A stretch of DNA of 64,000 nt, taken from assembly GCF_035918155.1 (NCBI RefSeq), contig NZ_CP109327.1, positions 868,001-932,000 on the forward strand, in the 5' to 3' direction. How positions within the stretch are numbered: position 1 is the stretch's first letter; each line of letters begins with the position of its first letter. A program made the translations under genes and the position numbers. Below the pieces are notes generated by a model. That model had not been told where the DNA came from. It worked only from the letters and a program-made list of their open reading frames with translations, and made no database searches. This DNA is from Streptomyces sp. NBC_01591. GTDB taxonomy: Bacteria > Actinomycetota > Actinomycetes > Streptomycetales > Streptomycetaceae. Of the stretch, positions 18,538 to 26,659 are shown one piece after another.

Positions 18538-18999
18538 ATGAGCGGTTCTCCGACTCGCATCACCGCGGCCCTGCCCGCCGAGTACCGTGCCCGTCTGATG
18601 GGGATCGGGCAGGAGGTCAATTTCCCCCAGGGGGTCCGTCTCTTCCGAGAAGGGGACCACGCGGACCGCTTCTGGATCCTGCGCTCAGGCACCGTCACGC
18701 TGGACATCCGCGTCCCCGGCAGCGCCCCGGTAGCCATAGAGAGTCTCGGGTCCGGCGAACTGGTCGGCTGGGCCTGGCTGTTCAAGCCCTACATCTGGCA
18801 CCTCGGAGCAGAGGCGATGACGCCTGTCCGTACCCATGAGTTCGACGCGGCAACCATACGCATGATGATGGACGCGGATCCCGCCTTCGGTTCGGCCATC
18901 GGCCATTGGGTCGGGCAGGTCCTCGCCCACCGGTTGCAGGCCACCCGGATCCGTCTGCTCGATCTCTACGCCCCGCACGGCAGCGGCGGGTTCGTGTGA
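18538..18999 (+). CDS. Cyclic-nucleotide-binding-domain protein (Crp-like, no HTH)
   Basis: A 153-residue protein consisting of one Crp-type sensor domain: FPQGVRLFREGDHADRFWILRSG matches the beta-roll start, and LGSGELVGWAWLF is the phosphate-binding cassette region (here without the usual conserved arginine). The chain ends before any DNA-binding domain, so it is a stand-alone sensor, not a classical regulator. ATG 18538 has GAGGAGG upstream. It is followed 47 bp later by the CBS protein, probably in one transcript, and is divergent from the Usp gene. Stand-alone cNMP domains occur in actinobacterial stress clusters. Confidence 0.85.
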   Translation: MSGSPTRITAALPAEYRARLMGIGQEVNFPQGVRLFREGDHADRFWILRSGTVTLDIRVPGSAPVAIESLGSGELVGWAWLFKPYIWHLGAEAMTPVRTHEFDAATIRMMMDADPAFGSAIGHWVGQVLAHRLQATRIRLLDLYAPHGSGGFV

Positions 19000-19046
19000 G
19001 TGCGCCGTCGTCCCAGCACCCAGGAGTCACGCCCGAGGAGCACCCC

Positions 19047-19670
19047 ATGGCTGCGTCCCCGTACACCGTCAGCGACGTCATGACGCATACGGTTGTGGCC
19101 ATCGGCCGCGAGGCGTCGTACAAGGAGATCGTCGAGCTGATGCACCAGTGGAGGGTGAGCGCCGTGCCGGTCCTGGAAGGCGAGGGCCGCGTCGTCGGGG
19201 TCGTCTCCGAGGCGGACCTGCTGCCGAAGGAGGAGTTCCGGCAGGACGACCCGAAGCGGCCCGCCCAGCTGGAGGAGGCGGCCAAGGCCGACGCCGTGCT
19301 GGCCGGGGAGCTGATGTCGAGTCCGGCCGTCACCGTCCACCCCGATGCCACGCTCGCCGAGGCCGCCCGGATCATGGCGCGCAAGCGCGTGAAACGACTG
19401 CCCGTCGTGAACGATCTCGGCATGCTGGAGGGCGTCGTGAGCCGCAGCGACCTCTTGAAGGTGTTCCTGCGCCCGGACGAGGAGATCGACGAGGAGATCC
19501 GGTCCGCTGTCGTCGCCGAACTGTCTCCCCCGGACCGGGTGGAATTCACTGTGCTGAACGGTGTCGTCACCGTTCGGGGACCTCTCCGGGACCGTTCGCT
19601 GGTGCCACTTCTGGCCCGGGCCATTCGCGCGGTCGAAGGCGTCGTGGACGTACGCATGGAACTCGACTGA
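19047..19670 (+). CDS. CBS-pair and BON domain protein
   Basis: A 207-residue soluble protein: CBS domain 1 (about 7-65, VSDVMTHTVVAIGREASYKEI), CBS domain 2 (about 88-145, ELMSSPAVTVHPDATLAEAA), then a BON domain (about 145-207). CBS pairs bind adenosine nucleotides and BON domains bind membranes or phospholipids, so the protein may report energy state. This fusion is common in Streptomyces and mycobacteria (hypoxic-response type). The ATG at 19047 has GAGGAG six bases upstream. It shares the transcript of the cNMP protein. Confidence 0.92.
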   Translation: MAASPYTVSDVMTHTVVAIGREASYKEIVELMHQWRVSAVPVLEGEGRVVGVVSEADLLPKEEFRQDDPKRPAQLEEAAKADAVLAGELMSSPAVTVHPDATLAEAARIMARKRVKRLPVVNDLGMLEGVVSRSDLLKVFLRPDEEIDEEIRSAVVAELSPPDRVEFTVLNGVVTVRGPLRDRSLVPLLARAIRAVEGVVDVRMELD

Positions 19671-19684
19671 AGCAGCGACCCCCA

Positions 19685-19718
19685 CTTCGGCTGAACGCCC
19701 TTCGGCTGAACGCCGAAG
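19685..19718. terminator. Tandem 15-bp repeat forming a terminator hairpin
   Basis: CTTCGGCTGAACGCC occurs twice without a gap (19685-19699, 19700-19714). The second copy runs into GCCGAAG (19712-19718), giving the 7-bp stem CTTCGGC/GCCGAAG with loop TGAAC. It sits between the convergent CBS and alcohol dehydrogenase genes, so it could end both transcripts. Confidence 0.5.
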
Positions 19719-19752
19719 CACCTCGTCGGTGTCCTGGAGTCGTCGCGGCGGG

Positions 19753-20781
19753 TCATCCGGGCACGAGCACGGCGGCGCCGTTGACCCGGTCGGCCGCCAG
19801 GTCACGCAGAGCCCGGTCGGCGCTGCTCAGCGGATACGGGCTGATGGTGACCCGTATGCCGATCCGCGCGGCCGTGTTCAGGAAGTCGCGGCCGTCCTGC
19901 CGGGTGTTGGAGGTGACGCTGCGCAGATTCCGCTCCTCGAAGAGGTGGCGCCGGTAATTGAGCACGGGGATGTCGGTGAGGTGGATGCCCGCGACGGCGA
20001 GCGTTCCCGAACGGTCCAGTGCCTCCAGTGCCACGGGCACCAGATCGCCCACCGGTGCGAACAGGATCGCCGAATCCAGTGGTTCGGGCGGGCGGTCGTA
20101 GGCGTCGCCCACGGAGGAGGCACCGAGGTCGACGGCGAGCTCACGGGCGCGTGCCGAACGGGTCAGCACGTGCACGGTTGCTCCTTCGGCCAGGGCGACC
20201 TGCGCCGCCAGATGGGCCGAGGCCCCGAAGCCGTAGATCCCGAGCCGCCCGTCGGGTGGCAGGGCGCTACGGCGCAGAGCGCGGTAGCCGATGATCCCGG
20301 CACACAGCAGCGGCGCCAGCAGCGCGGCGTCCTGGTCGTCCGGGAGCGGGTAGGCGTAGTCCGCCGGTACGAGGGTGGCATCGGCGAAACCGCCGTCCGC
20401 GTCCCAGCCGGTGTAGAGGGAGGCCGGACAGAGATTCTCGCGACCGGCCCGGCAGTAGCGGCAGTGCCCGCAGGTGCTGCGCAGCCACGCCCCACCGGCT
20501 CGGTCACCGACCCGGAAACGCGTGACGGATTCACCGACGGCGGTCACGCGGCCGACGATCTCATGGCCGGGAACGGTCGACGCCCGGTGCGGGCGCAGGT
20601 CCCCCTCGGCAAGGTGCAGGTCCGTGCGGCAGACGCCACACGCCTCCACCCGCAGCAGCAGCTCACCGGGCCCCGGCGGGGGCACAGCACGCTGCACGGA
20701 CACCAGCGGACCGTCCGCGATCGGACCGGGACTCCGAACAGCCCACCCGGTCAGCACGTTCGGAGCCGACGCGCGCGCCAT
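19753..20781 (-). CDS. Zinc-dependent alcohol dehydrogenase (MDR family)
   Basis: A 342-residue medium-chain dehydrogenase. Catalytic zinc ligands are Cys in [10 protein letters not shown] and His-Glu in VPGHE; the structural zinc site is [15 protein letters not shown]. The cofactor-binding turn [12 protein letters not shown] replaces the classical GxGxxG with GFGASA, as in the AdhA group of actinobacterial enzymes. It should oxidise or reduce alcohols and aldehydes with NAD(P). The ATG at 20781 is preferred to an upstream in-frame start because the family begins a few residues before the first beta strand. It lies beside the stress group and on the same strand as the acyl-CoA dehydrogenase, 68 bp downstream of it. 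Confidence 0.9.
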   Translation of the reverse strand: MARASAPNVLTGWAVRSPGPIADGPLVSVQRAVPPPGPGELLLRVEACGVCRTDLHLAEGDLRPHRASTVPGHEIVGRVTAVGESVTRFRVGDRAGGAWLRSTCGHCRYCRAGRENLCPASLYTGWDADGGFADATLVPADYAYPLPDDQDAALLAPLLCAGIIGYRALRRSALPPDGRLGIYGFGASAHLAAQVALAEGATVHVLTRSARARELAVDLGASSVGDAYDRPPEPLDSAILFAPVGDLVPVALEALDRSGTLAVAGIHLTDIPVLNYRRHLFEERNLRSVTSNTRQDGRDFLNTAARIGIRVTISPYPLSSADRALRDLAADRVNGAAVLVPG

Positions 20782-20849
20782 GCTCCCAGCCTGGCGCCGG
20801 CCGACAGCTCCGGCAAACGCTCGCCGCAGGAACGGCGGGCGGCATGCGC

Positions 20850-22028
20850 TCACCGCCGTACGCGCGGCATCCCCAGGCCGATCCACGAGATGATTTCCCG
20901 CTGGATCTCGTTGTTGCCGCCGCCGAAGGTGAAGATGACGGCGGAGCGGTATCCGCGTTCGAGTTCGCCGTGCAGCACGGCGCCCGCCGACCCTTCCTTG
21001 AGCGGTCCCGCCGAGCCGACGATCTCCATCAGCCAGGCGTAGGCGTCGCGGCGTGCCTCGGAGCCGTAGACCTTCACGGCGGAGGCGTCCTGCGGGGTGA
21101 GGGTCGCGTTCTGTACCGCGGACACCATCTGCCAGTTCAGGAGTTTCATGGCGTCGAGCCTGGTGTGGGTGCGGGCCAGCAGGGCGCGGACCCAGCCGAG
21201 GTCGATCACGCGGCGCCCGTCGGCGAGCCGGGTGTCCGCCGCCCAGCGCTGGACGTTGTGGAGGGCGCGGATCGCCATGGTGCCGTGGGCGGCGAGGGTG
21301 ACGCGTTCGTGGTTGAGCTGGTTGGTGATGAGCCGCCAGCCCTGGTTCTCGTCGCCGACGCGGCGCGAGACGGGGACGCGGATGTTCTCGTAGTAGCTGG
21401 CGGTGGTGTCGTGCGAGGCGAGGGTGTTGATCAGGGTGCAGGAGTAGCCGGGATCCGTGGTCGGGACGAGCAGCATGGTGATGCCCTTGTGCGGCGCCGC
21501 GTCCGGGTCGGTGCGGACGGCGAGCCAGACCCAGTCCGCGGTGTCGCCGTTGGTCGTCCAGATCTTCTGCCCGTTGACGACATACTCGTCGCCGTCGCGC
21601 ACGGCCCGGGTCTTGAGGGCTGCGAGGTCGGTGCCCGCGTCGGGTTCGCTGTATCCGATCGCGAAGTCGATCTCGCCGGCGAGGATCTTCGGCAGGAAGT
21701 ACGCCTTCTGCTCGTCGGTGCCGTACCGCATGATCGTCGGGCCCACGGTGTTGAGGGCCATCAGCGGCAGCGGGACGCCCGCCTGCGCGGCCTCGTCGAA
21801 GAAGATGAACTGTTCCATCGGGGACAGTCCGCGTCCGCCGTACTCCACCGGCCAGCCGACCCCGAGCCAGCCGTCGGTGCCGAGGCGGCGGATCGTCTCC
21901 CGGTAGAAGGTCTTCTGGGCCGCGGGGGCGGCGTAACGCGCGTATGCGTCGTCGGGGACCAGTGCGGCGAAGTAGGTGCGCAGCTCGGCGCGCAACTGCT
22001 GCTGTTCAGGCGTGTATTCGAGGTGCAC
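20850..22028 (-). CDS. Acyl-CoA dehydrogenase
   Basis: A 392-residue flavoprotein of the acyl-CoA dehydrogenase family. Typical motifs are [31 protein letters not shown], and near the end [15 protein letters not shown] and the FAD-contacting [14 protein letters not shown]. The Trp-rich [11 protein letters not shown] form and the ITGR-less end resemble the FadE-type enzymes that act on steroid or branched acyl-CoA in actinobacteria. The GTG at 22028 is chosen because GGAGGGG lies five bases upstream; a longer frame to 22094 lacks such a site. The physiological acyl-CoA is unknown. Confidence 0.9.
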   Translation of the reverse strand: MHLEYTPEQQQLRAELRTYFAALVPDDAYARYAAPAAQKTFYRETIRRLGTDGWLGVGWPVEYGGRGLSPMEQFIFFDEAAQAGVPLPLMALNTVGPTIMRYGTDEQKAYFLPKILAGEIDFAIGYSEPDAGTDLAALKTRAVRDGDEYVVNGQKIWTTNGDTADWVWLAVRTDPDAAPHKGITMLLVPTTDPGYSCTLINTLASHDTTASYYENIRVPVSRRVGDENQGWRLITNQLNHERVTLAAHGTMAIRALHNVQRWAADTRLADGRRVIDLGWVRALLARTHTRLDAMKLLNWQMVSAVQNATLTPQDASAVKVYGSEARRDAYAWLMEIVGSAGPLKEGSAGAVLHGELERGYRSAVIFTFGGGNNEIQREIISWIGLGMPRVRR

Positions 22029-22127
22029 GGCCCCTCCGGGAGTCTCGCGGTCGCGTCGTCCGTGTGCGGCGGCACACAGTAGAACGTGTTGCAAGAATCC
22101 GGAAGGGCCGGGGCGGTTCCGGCGGGG

Positions 22128-23285
22128 TCAGCGCTTGACGGCTCGCAGGACGACGAACTTCGGGTCGCCTGCGACCGTGACGCAGTTGCCGAAGATACGG
22201 CGGAGCCGGGTGTGGTAGCCGAGGTGCCGGTTGCCGACGACCCACAGTTCGCCACCGGGCCGCAGTGCGTCGCGGGCCCCGTGGAACATGGTGCGGGCCG
22301 TCGCGTCGGTGGTGGCCTGGTGGGAATGGAACGGCGGGTTGTTGAGCACCAGGTCCACACTGGCGGCCGGCAGTTCCGCCAGCCCGTCGCCGACGACGAA
22401 CTCGGCCTTGGCGTCCGGGCCGGCGTTGGCCCGGAAGGTCTCCTCGGCGGAGGCGACCGCCTGGTACGACTCGTCGATGAAGGTGACCGTCGCCTCGGAA
22501 TTGGCGAGCGCCGCGGACAGCCCGACGACGCCGTTTCCGCAGCCGAGGTCGACGACCCGGTCGGGGCCGCTGCGCACGGGGAGGTGGCCGAGGAAGAACC
22601 GGGTGCCGATGTCGAGGCGCTCGGCGCAGAAGATCCCGGCGTGGTTGGTGACGGTCCGGCCGGAGACCGGCCCGAGCCCTTCGGGCAGGTCGTAGCGGTA
22701 CGGCCAGGGGCTGGGGGTACGGGCCGTTCCCGGGCCCGGGGTGCAGAAGATCAGCCGGGCCTTCTTGACCGCGAGGGATGTGCGGGTAGGACCGATGATC
22801 CGCTCGAAGAGCTTGAGGGTGGAGGTGTGGATCTCCTTGACCATCCCGGTGCCGATGACGACGGTGCCGGGGTGGACGGCCGGCGCGAGCCGGTGCAGCT
22901 GGTCCTCCAGGAGTGCGAGGCTCTTCGGGACACGTACCAGCAGGACGTCGATACGGTCCGGCGGCGCGTCCCTGGCCGACAGCAGGCGTACCGCGTCCGC
23001 GTCCACGCCATTGCGGTCCAGGTTCGCCAGGGTCGCGCGCTGCGCCAGGTAGGAGTCGGTGATCTGTACGGGCCGGTGCCCGGCCAGTACGGTGCTCAGC
23101 GCGCCCCAGCGGTCGCCCACCACGACCACGGCGCCCGACAGATCGACCGGATCCGCGCCGTCGGCCCCTTCCAGCCGCCGCAGCAGATACTCGTCGGCAG
23201 CGTCCCAGGCGCGGAACGGGTCGCGCGGGTCCTCGGGGTAGCGGGCGAGATCGAACCCGGCCCCTGACGTCGTCAAACGGTTCAT
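22128..23285 (-). CDS. Class I SAM methyltransferase, RlmG/RsmC-like
   Basis: A 385-residue two-domain methyltransferase: an N-terminal pseudo-methyltransferase domain (about 1-190) and a C-terminal MTS domain with the SAM-binding VVDLGCGNGVVG and the catalytic NNPPFH. NPPF/Y motifs mark guanine-N2 methyltransferases acting on rRNA; the duplicated layout matches RlmG (23S G1835 in E. coli) and RsmC. The ATG at 23285 begins MNRLTTSGAG and is well placed. It is 99 bp upstream of the acyl-CoA dehydrogenase but functionally unrelated to it. Confidence 0.85.
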   Translation of the reverse strand: MNRLTTSGAGFDLARYPEDPRDPFRAWDAADEYLLRRLEGADGADPVDLSGAVVVVGDRWGALSTVLAGHRPVQITDSYLAQRATLANLDRNGVDADAVRLLSARDAPPDRIDVLLVRVPKSLALLEDQLHRLAPAVHPGTVVIGTGMVKEIHTSTLKLFERIIGPTRTSLAVKKARLIFCTPGPGTARTPSPWPYRYDLPEGLGPVSGRTVTNHAGIFCAERLDIGTRFFLGHLPVRSGPDRVVDLGCGNGVVGLSAALANSEATVTFIDESYQAVASAEETFRANAGPDAKAEFVVGDGLAELPAASVDLVLNNPPFHSHQATTDATARTMFHGARDALRPGGELWVVGNRHLGYHTRLRRIFGNCVTVAGDPKFVVLRAVKR

Positions 23286-23362
23286 TGTGCACCCAGGCTA
23301 GCCGAGCCGCGGGGAGCGCCCACACACTCCCCGCGCGCCGGCCACCGGGCCGCTGCGCCCCG

Positions 23363-23563
23363 CTACGGCAGCACCTTCTCGATCGCCGACCGGCCCTCCC
23401 GGGCGAGCCTGCGCTCCGCCCACTCAAGATTCTTCGGAGTCAGGTCCCGCCCGGAGGCGAGCACCAAGTCCTCCGCCGACGAATTGTCGCTGCCGCCGGT
23501 GTGCAAGAGGCTGTCGGGAGTCACTCCCCGAGATGCGGATACGGATTCGGGCTCGTCGCTCAT
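23363..23563 (-). CDS. Small conserved-type hypothetical protein, 66 residues
   Basis: A short acidic-then-basic protein (MSDEPESVSASRG ... EWAERRLAREGRSAIEKVLP). The ATG at 23563 has a perfect GAGGAGG ribosome site and the C-terminal half looks helical and amphipathic, so it is likely a real gene. Function is not recognisable. It is co-directional with the methyltransferase gene, 77 bp upstream of it. Confidence 0.6.
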   Translation of the reverse strand: MSDEPESVSASRGVTPDSLLHTGGSDNSSAEDLVLASGRDLTPKNLEWAERRLAREGRSAIEKVLP

Positions 23564-23814
23564 GCCGCCTCCTCGTCCTTTCGGTCATTCTCGCCCCGCG
23601 CCCGGCCCACCGCATCCGAGGCCCCCGCGATCCGCTCCGGACGTCACGATCAAGCCATCACTTGACCTGCACATGATAGGTACACGGTGTTCACACCACG
23701 GTCACGGTGCGTGTGGAAGGCTCCCGCCTACCACGTACCACACGACCGCCGCGGCGCCGCCCCCCACCTGGTGACGGTGTCGTGGCGCACGCATTTTCGG
23801 AGAGGACACCCCAC

Positions 23815-24639
23815 ATGTCCCGTCGTCACCTTCGTTACCGGCGCCCGCTGCTGGCGACCCTTGCCGCCTTCGCGGTGCTCGGCGGCACCGCCGCCGCCGC
23901 ACCGGCCGCCACACCCGAGGCCACGCCCACCACCGCGACCCCGCTCCGGGCACTCGACGACACGTACTACCAGGACGCGCTCGGCAAGACCGGCACCCAG
24001 CTGAAGAGCGCACTGCACGAGATCATCAGCGACCAGACCAAGCTCTCCTACAGCCAGGTCTGGACCGCCCTCAAGGACACCGACGAGGACCCCTCCAACA
24101 GCTCGAACGTGATCGAGCTCTACACCGGCCGCTCCCTGTCCAAGAACTCCAACGGCGGCTCGGTCGGGGACTGGAACCGCGAGCACGTCTGGGCCAAGTC
24201 CCACGGCGACTTCGGCACCGCCACCGGCCCCGGCACCGACATCCACCACCTGCGCCCGGAGGATGTCACCGTCAACTCGATCCGCGGCAACAAGGACTTC
24301 GACAACGGCGGCAGCTCGGTCAGCGGCGCACCGGGCAACTACACCGACAGCGACTCCTTCGAGCCGCGCGACGCGGTCAAGGGCGATGTGGCCCGCATGA
24401 TCCTCTACATGGCGGTGCGCTACGAGGGCGACGACTCCTTCGCCGACCTGGAACCCAACGAAAGCGTGTCCAACGGCTCCGCCCCGAACATCGGCCGGCT
24501 GTCGGTACTGAAGGCGTGGAGCCAGGAGGACCCGCCGGACACCTTCGAGAAGCGGCGCAACGACGTCATATTCGACCAGTACCAGCACAACCGGAACCCG
24601 TTCATCGATCACCCCGAGTGGGTCGAGTCCATCTGGTAG
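23815..24639 (+). CDS. Secreted endonuclease I (EndA/NucM family)
   Basis: A 274-residue exported nuclease. A signal peptide covers residues 1 to about 32 (RRPLLATLAAFAVLGGTAAAAPAA). The His-Me finger site is NREHVWAKSHG with His124 as general base, followed by DIHHLRPED, the metal-binding segment; EYRR-type RRNDVIFDQYQHNRNPF near the end is a family hallmark. Enzymes of this family cut DNA or RNA outside the cell, for nutrient use or in mycelial lysis. ATG 23815 has AGAGGAC about nine bases upstream. It is a single gene with its own terminator downstream. Confidence 0.93.
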   Translation: MSRRHLRYRRPLLATLAAFAVLGGTAAAAPAATPEATPTTATPLRALDDTYYQDALGKTGTQLKSALHEIISDQTKLSYSQVWTALKDTDEDPSNSSNVIELYTGRSLSKNSNGGSVGDWNREHVWAKSHGDFGTATGPGTDIHHLRPEDVTVNSIRGNKDFDNGGSSVSGAPGNYTDSDSFEPRDAVKGDVARMILYMAVRYEGDDSFADLEPNESVSNGSAPNIGRLSVLKAWSQEDPPDTFEKRRNDVIFDQYQHNRNPFIDHPEWVESIW

Positions 24640-24690
24640 ACCCGACCGCCCCGGACAACCGGCGGACAACCGCCGGACCGGTTGCCGTCC

Positions 24691-24725
24691 CCGTCACGTC
24701 GCCGGCCCACCCGGCGACGTGACGG
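24691..24725. terminator. 15-bp perfect bidirectional terminator
   Basis: CCGTCACGTCGCCGG (24691-24705) and CCGGCGACGTGACGG (24711-24725) form a perfect 15-bp stem with a CCCAC loop, between the convergent endonuclease and glutaminase genes. There is no U tract, as is usual in Streptomyces. Confidence 0.85.
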
Positions 24726-24741
24726 TGCGGGCCGGCGGCAC

Positions 24742-26091
24742 TCAGTCGGCCGTGCCGCTGGTGCACCAGGCCACGGCCTCCTCACGGGTGGCGAAGCACC
24801 GCAGGGCCGTCGGCCCGTCCTGCCGTCCGGGGCCAGGCGGGGTGAGCCGGCGCGCCGGGTCGGCGACGGCGGTGCGCACCCCGTCCGCCGCGATCCGGCC
24901 GAGCCCGCTGCGCAGCATCGCCCGGGCCACCCTGTCGATGCCGGTCACCTGCCGCAGGTCCAGCACGACCGGCCCCGCCTCCCCAGGGCGCGACTCGTCC
25001 AGCGCGTACAGCACCCGCTCGGCCGCGGTGAAGTCGATGGCCCCCTGGGCGGCCACCACCGCGCCCCGTTCACGCGGGGCACGGTCCCGTGGCGCGGCCC
25101 CGGCGGCGGGCAGCTCGTCGGCGGTGGCGACGAGCGTGACGGTGGAGCCGGCCAATGCCGGATTGTGCATCAGATGCAGGCCGAGCCGCTCCGACAGGGC
25201 GCCGAGCGCGGCGCGCCCGCGTACCGAGGTGCCGGTCGGGTCCAGCCGCGGGCTGTACGTCGCCAGGCCGAACCTCGCGGGACCGGCGGCGATCAGCCCG
25301 CCGGACACGCCGCTCTTCGCCGGCAGCCCGACGCGCAGCAGCCAGTCGCCCGAGGCGTCGTACATGCCGCAGGTCGCCATCACCGCCAGCACCTGCGCGG
25401 CTACCGGCTCCGGGACCACCGCCTCGCCGGTGAGCGGGTTCACGCCGCCGTGCGCGAGGGTGGCGGCCATCGCGGCCAGGTCGAGCGCGGTGACCCGTAC
25501 CGCGCACTGCCTGAAGTACGTCTCGACCGCCGCGACCGGGTCGACGGGCAGCGGACCGGTGCTCCGGATCAGATAGGCGAGGGCGCGGTTGCGGTCGCCG
25601 GTGGCGGCCTCGGAGGCGTACACCTGCTCGTCCACGTCCAGCCGTCGGCCGGCGAACCGGCTCAGGCAGTCGAGGATGCGGTCGAACCTCGGGGCGTCGG
25701 GGGTGTCGGGGATCAGCGCGGTGGTGATGATGGCCCCCGCGTTGACCATGGCGTTGTCGGGCCGGCCGGTGTCCGGTTCCAGGCTGATGGCGTTGTACGC
25801 CTCCCCGCTGGGCTCGGCATTGACCCAGCGGCACACCTCGTCGAGCCCGAGGACGGACAGGGCGAGCGCGTAGACGAACGGTTTCGACACGGACTGCATG
25901 GTGAATGGGGCGTCGGCGTCACCCGCGCTGTAGCGGTGGCCGTCCATGCTGATCAGCGCCAGCCCGAACGCATCCGGCTCGGTCCGCGCCAATTGCGGGA
26001 TGTAGTCGGCGAGTTGACCGTCCCGCAGTCCGGTGAACCGTGTGTGCAGTTCACGCAGGGCGTCGGTGACGGCCTCGGCGGCGGCGCTCAC
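24742..26091 (-). CDS. glsA: Glutaminase with C-terminal STAS domain
   Basis: A 449-residue fusion. Residues 5 to about 300 are a beta-lactamase-fold glutaminase (glutamine to glutamate plus ammonia): the catalytic Ser67-x-x-Lys70 (QSVSKPF), PDNAMVNAGAI, and GLPAKSGVSGG are all present. Residues about 345-430 form a STAS domain (AQGAIDFTAAERV ... VVLDLRQVTGIDRVARAML), a fold used for anti-anti-sigma factors and transporter tails. The start is taken as GTG 26091 because a well-translated 10-codon ORF ends inside it (GTGA) and no ribosome site precedes the alternatives (GTG 26103, TTG 26148). A frameshift between the leader and this frame is the other explanation. Confidence 0.85.
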   Translation of the reverse strand: MSAAAEAVTDALRELHTRFTGLRDGQLADYIPQLARTEPDAFGLALISMDGHRYSAGDADAPFTMQSVSKPFVYALALSVLGLDEVCRWVNAEPSGEAYNAISLEPDTGRPDNAMVNAGAIITTALIPDTPDAPRFDRILDCLSRFAGRRLDVDEQVYASEAATGDRNRALAYLIRSTGPLPVDPVAAVETYFRQCAVRVTALDLAAMAATLAHGGVNPLTGEAVVPEPVAAQVLAVMATCGMYDASGDWLLRVGLPAKSGVSGGLIAAGPARFGLATYSPRLDPTGTSVRGRAALGALSERLGLHLMHNPALAGSTVTLVATADELPAAGAAPRDRAPRERGAVVAAQGAIDFTAAERVLYALDESRPGEAGPVVLDLRQVTGIDRVARAMLRSGLGRIAADGVRTAVADPARRLTPPGPGRQDGPTALRCFATREEAVAWCTSGTAD

Positions 26092-26120
26092 CGGACCTTC
26101 CACACGGTGAGCGTGGACAT
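26088..26120 (-). CDS. 10-codon leader ORF coupled to glutaminase
   Basis: The ATG at 26120 is preceded by AGGGAGGT seven bases upstream, the best ribosome site in this stretch. It encodes MSTLTVWKVR and stops with TGA overlapping the GTG of the glutaminase gene. This arrangement suggests translational coupling or attenuation. An error or real frameshift joining the two frames cannot be excluded from sequence alone. Confidence 0.5.
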   Translation of the reverse strand: MSTLTVWKVR

Positions 26121-26177
26121 CGCTCGTACCTCCCTGGGCCCAGGACAAGAGCTCGCCCGCAGGACGAGAACTCGCTC

Positions 26178-26183
26178 ATATTA
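26178..26183 (-). promoter_or_regulatory. Candidate -10 box for the leader-glutaminase unit
   Basis: TAATAT on the - strand, in an AT-rich island about 58 bp before the leader ATG. A clear -35 box is not seen. Confidence 0.3.
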
Positions 26184-26308
26184 GGAGTGAAAGGAATGAA
26201 TCGACGGCAGGCATGCGGGCCCGGGGGGCCGCTGGGACACTGGAGAGGCCCCCGATCGAATCCCGGGCCGGGCCCCGGGCTGATCCCAGGGAGAGGAGTG
26301 ACCGCACC

Positions 26309-26632
26309 ATGCCACGCGGATCCAACGCCAAACGGGAACGGCAGTACGAACACATCAAGGAGAGCGCGCAGGAGCGCGGGGTCAGCGAGGAACGGGCCGA
26401 GGAGATCGCAGCCCGTACGGTCAACAAGGCACGCGCCCGCGCCGGGGAATCGAGGACGGCGAGCCGTACCTCCATCGAGGACATGTCGTCCTCGCGGCGC
26501 GGCGGTCTGCGCTCCCACAGCGGAGCGGAAGGGCCGACCCGCGACCAGCTCTACGAAGAGGCGAAGAGGAAGAACATCCACGGACGGTCGCACATGACGA
26601 AGGCCGAGCTGGCACGGGCGGTCGGCCGCTGA
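26309..26632 (+). CDS. Small basic protein with Rho-N/SAP-like tail
   Basis: A 107-residue highly charged protein. The N-terminal half (KRERQYEHIKESAQERG to EEIAARTVNKARARAGES) is helical and is often labelled plasmid stabilisation protein in actinobacteria. The tail TRDQLYEEAKRKNIHGRSHM plus TKAELARAVGR resembles the helix-extended-helix of Rho N-terminal or SAP domains, which bind nucleic acid. ATG 26309 has GAGAGGAG about nine bases upstream. No toxin, partition gene or plasmid feature is nearby, so the usual name should not be taken literally. It converges with phosphoketolase, 27 bp apart. Confidence 0.75.
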   Translation: MPRGSNAKRERQYEHIKESAQERGVSEERAEEIAARTVNKARARAGESRTASRTSIEDMSSSRRGGLRSHSGAEGPTRDQLYEEAKRKNIHGRSHMTKAELARAVGR

Positions 26633-26659
26633 GCCGACGTCGTGGCAGCCGGGGCGGAG

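Noticed and set aside
18206..18541. A possible 111-residue gene in the usp divergent region
   Set aside because: No ribosome site, low-complexity content, and it overlaps the start of the cNMP-domain gene and the dyads.
26187..26597. A 136-codon frame overlapping the Rho-N/SAP-like gene
   Set aside because: It runs in another frame through a gene with a better ribosome site and coherent protein; composition is Gly/Pro/Arg-rich.
26309..26632. Evidence for a plasmid or addiction module, as the usual name of this small protein would imply
   Set aside because: No partition, replication, toxin or mobility gene is near; the name is a database habit.
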